This document shows, piece after piece, positions 25,269 to 28,854 of a stretch of 28,854 nucleotides of DNA (positions within the stretch are counted from its first letter, which is position 1; each line of letters begins with the position of its first letter). This DNA comes from an uncultured Lachnospiraceae bacterium. GTDB lineage: Bacteria; Bacillota; Clostridia; Lachnospirales; Lachnospiraceae. The translations under genes and the position numbers were made by a program. Below the pieces are notes generated by a model. It had not been told where the DNA came from and made no database searches. It saw nothing but the letters and a program-made list of their open reading frames with translations. The stretch is taken from assembly GCA_910588565.1 (NCBI GenBank), contig CAJUPF010000043.1, positions 1-28,854 of the forward strand, given 5' to 3'.

Positions 25269-25297
25269 TTGACAAAGAAATCAGAAGTCATTATAAT
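25269..25297 (+). promoter_or_regulatory. Perfect consensus sigma-A promoter
   Basis: -35 TTGACA (25269-25274), a 17-nt spacer, and -10 TATAAT (25292-25297), 36 nt before the rhomboid-like ATG. All twelve consensus bases match, so the rhomboid/glycosyltransferase pair likely forms its own transcription unit and is strongly expressed. Confidence 0.85.
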
Positions 25298-25332
25298 GCT
25301 CTTTAAATGGAAAAAGAAAAGGCGGATATGCT

Positions 25333-26193
25333 ATGAATAATTTATTAAATAAGCTGGAACGTAAACTGGGCAGATATGCCATACCGAATCTGATTGTCTG
25401 GCTGCTGGGCGGATATGCAATTGGGCTTGCCCTGCTGTTTGCAGTGCCGGATGTGCTTTCCCTGATGACGCTGGAACCTTATTATATTCTGCGGGGACAG
25501 GTCTGGAGGCTGCTTACATGGGTACTTATGCCGCCGGATTCGAGTCTGTTGTTTACTGTAATTATGATGCTGTTTTATTTTCAGCTGGGACAGTCATTGG
25601 AGCGTACCTGGGGGACGTTCCGGTTTAATGTCTATATTTTTGGCGGTATTTTATTTACGATTCTTGGCGCATTTTTGCTATATGGGATTTCTTATGTGGT
25701 AAATGGAGTTCCTGTATTGGGAATGGGGTATTATTTTACGACGAATTATATAAATATGGCGATTTTCCTTGCATTTGCAGTGTGCTATCCGGAAATGCAG
25801 GTGATGCTTTATTTTATTATTCCGATTAAAATGAAATGGCTTGCCATTGTATATGGCGTTATGATTTTGTTTATTATGGTTCAGACAGGCTGGGCTGGCA
25901 GAGTTGCGATTATTATGTCGCTTTTGAATTTTTTGGTATTTTATCTTTCTACGAGAAATTACCGCAGAGTTTCTCCCAGAGAATTTCGCAGAAGGCAGGC
26001 GTTTAAAGCCAATATGCGCCAGTCCGCGCCCCGTCCCGGTGTTACAAAGCACAAATGTGCAATATGCGGCAGGACAGAGTTAGACGGCGACAACCTGGAA
26101 TTTCGGTTTTGTTCCAGATGTGAAGGAAATTATGAATATTGCCAGGATCATCTGTTTTCCCATAAACATGTGGGCAGGAGTACAGACTCATGA
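25333..26193 (+). CDS. Rhomboid-fold membrane protein (non-catalytic) with zinc-ribbon tail
   Basis: A 286-residue protein with about six membrane helices (residues ~17 to ~213). WRLLTWVLMPP and the QLGQSLERTWGTFRFNVYIFGG segment match the rhomboid signature loop (W-R and E-x-x-W-G). A rhomboid protease needs a GxSG serine in helix 4 and a His in helix 6. Here the helix 4 region reads YYFTTNYINMAIFLAFA and the last helix SLLNFLVFYL, so both are missing and it should be a pseudoprotease. The cytoplasmic tail has metal-type pairs Cys242/245 and Cys260/263, plus Cys270, His273, His277 and His279. The ribosome binding site is modest (AAAGGCGGA). Its stop overlaps the next start (ATGA). Substrate-binding or quality-control roles like derlins or iRhoms are only an analogy. 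Confidence 0.8.
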   Translation: MNNLLNKLERKLGRYAIPNLIVWLLGGYAIGLALLFAVPDVLSLMTLEPYYILRGQVWRLLTWVLMPPDSSLLFTVIMMLFYFQLGQSLERTWGTFRFNVYIFGGILFTILGAFLLYGISYVVNGVPVLGMGYYFTTNYINMAIFLAFAVCYPEMQVMLYFIIPIKMKWLAIVYGVMILFIMVQTGWAGRVAIIMSLLNFLVFYLSTRNYRRVSPREFRRRQAFKANMRQSAPRPGVTKHKCAICGRTELDGDNLEFRFCSRCEGNYEYCQDHLFSHKHVGRSTDS

Positions 26194-27380
26194 GAGATAC
26201 GGTTTTGCTGTTTGCGTCAAGGGATTTGTGTTATGAATCTAACCGGCATTTTGTGGTATGCTTAGAGGAAGCGTTTGAACAAGCGGGGTATCCGGTGGAA
26301 GTCTGTGATTTATCCTGGGATATGGAGGAACAGCTTAAGGCGGTTTTAGCGCGGCAGAAGAACTATCTGGCGGCATTTGATTTTAATTCGCTTTTGCCAA
26401 GACTGGAATTTGAGGATGGCACGCCATTTCTTGAACTGTTTTGTGTTCCGTTTTTTAATTATCTTGTGGATCATCCTCTGTATCATCATGCCGCTTTGGT
26501 ACGGGAATTTCCATGTTATTCTGTTATTTGTATTGACAGGCTCCATCAGCAATATGCAAAGGAGTATTATCCCTGGTTAAAAGGGGTATTCTGCCTGCCC
26601 CTTGGCGGGATGCGGGCAGGTTTAGAGAGAAGTTTTGACCAGAAACGGTTGGAACTTCTTTTTTTGGGAACCTATTATCCGGAAGAGGCGCTCTGGCAGG
26701 AGATTATGGAGTATCCGGCGGACAGAAAAGCTGAAGTTCTGGCATTGGTGGAGCGGATGGAGGAAGATCCGGAACTGACCCAGGAGGAGGCGCTTGCGCA
26801 GTATCTGCGGGAGAAACAGGAGACGCTGGGACGGGGAGCTTTTGCAGAAAGGCTGAATCAGGATTATCTTGCGGATAAATATCTGCGGAACCAAAAGCGC
26901 AGACAGGCAGCGCTTGCGGCAGCAGAAGTGGGCGTGCCGTTTACGGTTGTGGGACATGGATGGGAAGGTGTGCCGGGACTGGAGAGGGCACATATTTCCC
27001 TTCGTCCTGGCGTCGGATTTGCAGCTTCTCTTCAGGTGATGGCGGATGCGAAGATGTTGTTAAATTCGACGCCGGGGTTTTGCGGAGGGCTTCATGACAG
27101 GGTGTATTCGGCTATGCTTAACCATACGCTGTGTGTGACAGAAGGGAGCAGATTTGCAAGAGAGAAGTTTGGAGCCGGAACAGAGATGGTGTTTTATAAC
27201 AGCAGGCGTCCGGATGAGCTGACAGAGCAGATTACATGGTTGTATGAAAATCCTGATAAGGTCAGGGAGATTGCGGAACGCGCCTGGGAAAAAGCGGTTC
27301 ATGGGGAAACCTGGCAGAAGCGGGTGGAAGAACTTTGCAGGTTTGCCGGATTACAGGGGAAAGCGGCATTTTGCAAATAA
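26190..27380 (+). CDS. CgeB-like glycosyltransferase
   Basis: A 396-residue cytosolic GT-B type protein related to the CgeB/DUF3880 glycosyltransferases. An amino domain (to ~150) has a Rossmann-like pattern and VDHPLYHH. A linker of Glu/Leu-rich helices (~155-230) follows. The carboxy domain begins FTVVGHGWEGVPG and has the donor-site region MLLNSTPGFCGGLHDRVYSAM, CVTEGSRF and the LYENPDKVREIAERAWEKA end seen in the family. The acceptor and donor are unknown. ATG overlaps the rhomboid stop by 4 nt, so the two are translationally coupled. The gene appears full length even though foreign remnants begin at its stop codon. Confidence 0.82.
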   Translation: MRDTVLLFASRDLCYESNRHFVVCLEEAFEQAGYPVEVCDLSWDMEEQLKAVLARQKNYLAAFDFNSLLPRLEFEDGTPFLELFCVPFFNYLVDHPLYHHAALVREFPCYSVICIDRLHQQYAKEYYPWLKGVFCLPLGGMRAGLERSFDQKRLELLFLGTYYPEEALWQEIMEYPADRKAEVLALVERMEEDPELTQEEALAQYLREKQETLGRGAFAERLNQDYLADKYLRNQKRRQAALAAAEVGVPFTVVGHGWEGVPGLERAHISLRPGVGFAASLQVMADAKMLLNSTPGFCGGLHDRVYSAMLNHTLCVTEGSRFAREKFGAGTEMVFYNSRRPDELTEQITWLYENPDKVREIAERAWEKAVHGETWQKRVEELCRFAGLQGKAAFCK

Positions 27381-27383
27381 AAC

Positions 27384-27545
27384 TTGTCGCGGAAGCTATC
27401 ACAAAATCAGCTGGCAGAATTGGTCGGTGTATCCCGTAATACAATCAGCTCTATCGAAATAGGACAGTTCAATCCTACAGCTAAATTGGCGTTGGTGCTA
27501 TGTATTGCATTAGATAAGAAGTTTGAAGAGCTTTTTTATTTTTAG
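27384..27545 (+). pseudogene. Xre-type helix-turn-helix regulator, 5'-truncated
   Basis: 53 codons in the same frame as, and immediately after, the glycosyltransferase stop. KLSQNQLAELVGVSRNTISS with IEIGQFNPTAKLALVLCIAL is a classic Xre/HTH_3 domain ending in LDKKFEELFYF. The usual amino end (about ten residues including the start Met) is missing at the junction with the glycosyltransferase. TTG 27384 has no ribosome binding site at a useful distance. Likely a remnant. Confidence 0.8.
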
Positions 27546-27559
27546 GAAAAGGCGAAATA

Positions 27560-27702
27560 ATGATTGGCCTTGGTATCATTTTTACAGGCATAATAGATTT
27601 TATTACACAAACTGGGTGGGATGGATTGTATTTGGAGTCTGTATGTATGCAGGGCTGAAATACAACCGCTGGCAAATTGCTGCTTACCGGGAGATGGAAT
27701 GA
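27560..27702 (+). pseudogene. Small membrane protein of Xre operon, frameshifted
   Basis: The ATG at 27560 opens MIGLGIIFTGIIDFITQT, then the frame goes out of register and stops at 27657. From 27613 another frame continues WVGWIVFGVCMYAGLKYNRW and ends REME at 27702. Together they make one ~47-residue two-helix protein of the kind encoded beside small Xre regulators. A single-base indel near 27611-27616 explains the break, or a sequencing error. Confidence 0.7.
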
Positions 27703-27737
27703 CAGGATTGAATTTTACAGGAAAGGAAACAGTATAA

Positions 27738-28022
27738 ATGATTGTTTTGATCACGGGCGCTTCGCACACAGGTAAAACGCTTCTTGCTCAAAAACTGCTT
27801 GAAAAATATAAGTATCCATATGTATCAATAGACCATTTGAAAATGGGTTTGATTCGCAGTGGTTATACGAAACTTACGCCCGAAGATGATAATGAACTTA
27901 CGAATTATCTGTGGCCCATTATTCGTGAAATGATGAAAACTGCCATAGAGAACAAGCAGAATCTTATCATTGAAGGGCACTATATTCCTTTTGATTGGTC
28001 TAAGGGCTTTGTACCGGAATAG
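27738..28022 (+). pseudogene. P-loop nucleotide kinase-like protein, 3'-truncated
   Basis: 94 residues starting with a P-loop LITGASHTGKT (Lys13), then SIDHLKMGLIRSGYT and NLIIEGHYIPFDWSKGFVPE, after which a stop follows at once. The family (AAA/adenylate-kinase-like small kinases) is normally near 160-190 residues, so the lid and C-terminal half are gone. No other frame after 28022 resumes the homology, so a deletion rather than a frameshift is likely. The start is ATG 27738 with AAAGGA upstream. The truncated product could still be made but is unlikely to be active. Confidence 0.7.
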
Positions 28023-28103
28023 GTTTTTTGTTCAAAATTATAAGGAATTAGTTAAGTGTCCGTCAGGACGGGTAGATTTATAATCGGGATTTGGGGGTAG
28101 CAT

Positions 28104-28547
28104 ATGATGACAGAGAGGCAAAAGATAATTGCACATAAGATAGCCATACAATCCGCTAAAAACAAACTAAAGCGAATACCTGGTATTGCTGTATTGGAAC
28201 TTTACGAGGAGGATGAGAACCTTGCCTTAAACGAATGCTATTCAATATATTATGACTCTTTTGGGTATGATCAAAAACCATATAGCAGGCTATCGTATAA
28301 ATCCCCGGAAGAAAAAGTCTGCTCCTGGATTATTGATACCATGAATCTGAAAGAACATCGTGAGTATTATTATTTTTGCGGTTTATGGAGCAAAATTGAA
28401 ATGGTAGATTTAGTATGCGCGGTGTCCTTTTTATGGCGGGAAGATCATGGATTTTTGCTTGTGGATATAGATTTTAGCCGTATATTGGAGTGCGGCTTGG
28501 ATTCTCGTGACGAAGAGCATTTTCTGATAGATATTTGGGAAAAATAG
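28104..28547 (+). CDS. Hypothetical protein, unknown family
   Basis: A 147-residue, soluble, acidic protein with no signal peptide or membrane helix. Many aromatic residues occur (SIYYDSFGY, REYYYFCGLWSK, SFLWRED). I do not recognise a family. The size, acidity and accessory location would fit an immunity or antitoxin-type protein, but no motif proves this. The start is ATG 28104 (or the next codon, 28107), with GGGGGT a few bases upstream. It lies between broken genes and an integrase, so it is probably cargo of a mobile or decaying element. Confidence 0.65.
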   Translation: MMTERQKIIAHKIAIQSAKNKLKRIPGIAVLELYEEDENLALNECYSIYYDSFGYDQKPYSRLSYKSPEEKVCSWIIDTMNLKEHREYYYFCGLWSKIEMVDLVCAVSFLWREDHGFLLVDIDFSRILECGLDSRDEEHFLIDIWEK

Positions 28548-28648
28548 AAAATATCTTATTTGGCAAATTCCGCTTTATCTACTAACTGCCTTAACTTTCC
28601 TTAATTTTCAAGGCTCTGCGGTATGTCCAGCCTCAAAATATGTATCCT

Positions 28649-28696
28649 TTTCCCTTGTTTTTGCCCTTATCAGCAAGTTACAAGGGAAAGTTTTTC
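28649..28696 (+). terminator. Candidate terminator after the hypothetical gene
   Basis: Arms 28649-28658 (TTTCCCTTGT) and 28680-28689 (ACAAGGGAAA) pair perfectly across a 21-nt loop, then GTTTTTCTT follows. On the minus strand no T-run follows, so it acts rightward. It lies 100 nt after the hypothetical gene and just past the integrase stop. Confidence 0.6.
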
Positions 28697-28714
28697 TTAT
28701 TCAGTTTTCATTGC

Positions 28715-28854
28715 TTAACTCATTCCCACAACCTTATCCAATAACTTTGCGGAATCCCGCTTAGCCTCCCTTGTAGCGTGTGCATAGACATTCATTGTAG
28801 TGCTTACGTCCGAATGTCCTAAAAGCTCCTGCACATCTTTTGGCTGCGCCCCGT
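28715..28854 (-). CDS. Tyrosine recombinase/integrase, C-terminal end (5' end outside window)
   Basis: The last 46 codons of a phage/ICE-type integrase entering from the right edge. They read AQPKDVQELLGHSDVSTTMN followed by VYAHATREAKRDSAKLL and a short tail. LGHSDVSTT is the conserved box with the second active-site His region, and the Tyr in MNVYAHAT is the recombinase nucleophile. The rest, including the Arg-Lys-HxxR catalytic residues, lies beyond the window. It points to an integrated element to the right of, or including, the remnant genes on its left. The attachment site cannot be identified with one end visible. Confidence 0.88.
   Translation of the reverse strand, partial: GAQPKDVQELLGHSDVSTTMNVYAHATREAKRDSAKLLDKVVGMS

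Noticed and set aside
28079..28084. TATAAT before the 147-residue gene
   Set aside because: No -35 match at 16-18 nt, and the start point would fall on the ribosome binding site.

Overview
The window looks like the chromosome of a low-to-mid GC Gram-positive anaerobe of the Clostridia, most likely a Lachnospiraceae gut bacterium. This rests on strong AGGAGG-type ribosome binding sites, frequent GTG starts, a PyrK/PyrD class 1B pyrimidine cluster, a long-form PyrF, SWIM-SNF2 and DUF815 proteins, and a ferredoxin-tailed aldo/keto reductase. No rRNA, tRNA or CRISPR array was seen.

Layout. (1) 1-3870: end of a tightly packed pyrimidine operon, pyrC (partial)-pyrF-pyrK-pyrD, with a small DUF1294 membrane protein overlapping pyrD. 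(2) 3946-8642: a tiny two-helix membrane protein and a 1429-residue SWIM/SNF2 helicase, closed by a bidirectional terminator. (3) 8662-12433, minus strand: a response regulator, a histidine kinase and two exported PepSY-repeat proteins, probably one envelope-stress type operon. It is divergent from an iron-sulfur aldo/keto reductase, and the two facing promoters have -35 boxes only 7 bp apart. (4) 13912-14397: a GNAT acetyltransferase, then an 88-nt two-tier palindrome. (5) 14595-16876: an A/T-rich, probably acquired restriction-modification remnant. It is a fused PD-(D/E)XK nuclease/N6-methylase like the A subunit of BcgI, followed by only the first ~80 codons of a specificity subunit. (6) 16929-18002, minus: a membrane-anchored DUF5050 propeller. 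(7) 18205-20087: an Rpn/PD-(D/E)XK protein with a 12-bp tandem repeat, then a PheA whose chorismate mutase domain is truncated. (8) 20241-25252: DUF815 AAA ATPase, Ppx/GppA-HD protein and polyphosphate kinase, a polyphosphate cluster. (9) 25333-27380: a rhomboid-fold protein lacking the protease residues, with a zinc-ribbon tail, overlapping a CgeB-like glycosyltransferase. (10) 27381-28854: a graveyard of broken genes (5'-truncated Xre regulator, frameshifted membrane protein, 3'-truncated P-loop kinase), an unknown small gene, and the C-terminal end of a tyrosine recombinase entering from the right. This is likely the edge of an integrated element.

The most interesting items are the near-orphan nuclease-methylase with an amputated specificity gene, the PheA that has lost most of its mutase domain and has TKF in place of TRF, the Ppx-like protein whose phosphate-binding aspartates are changed while it sits beside an intact Ppk, and the six-PepSY two-component operon with a palindromic leader.
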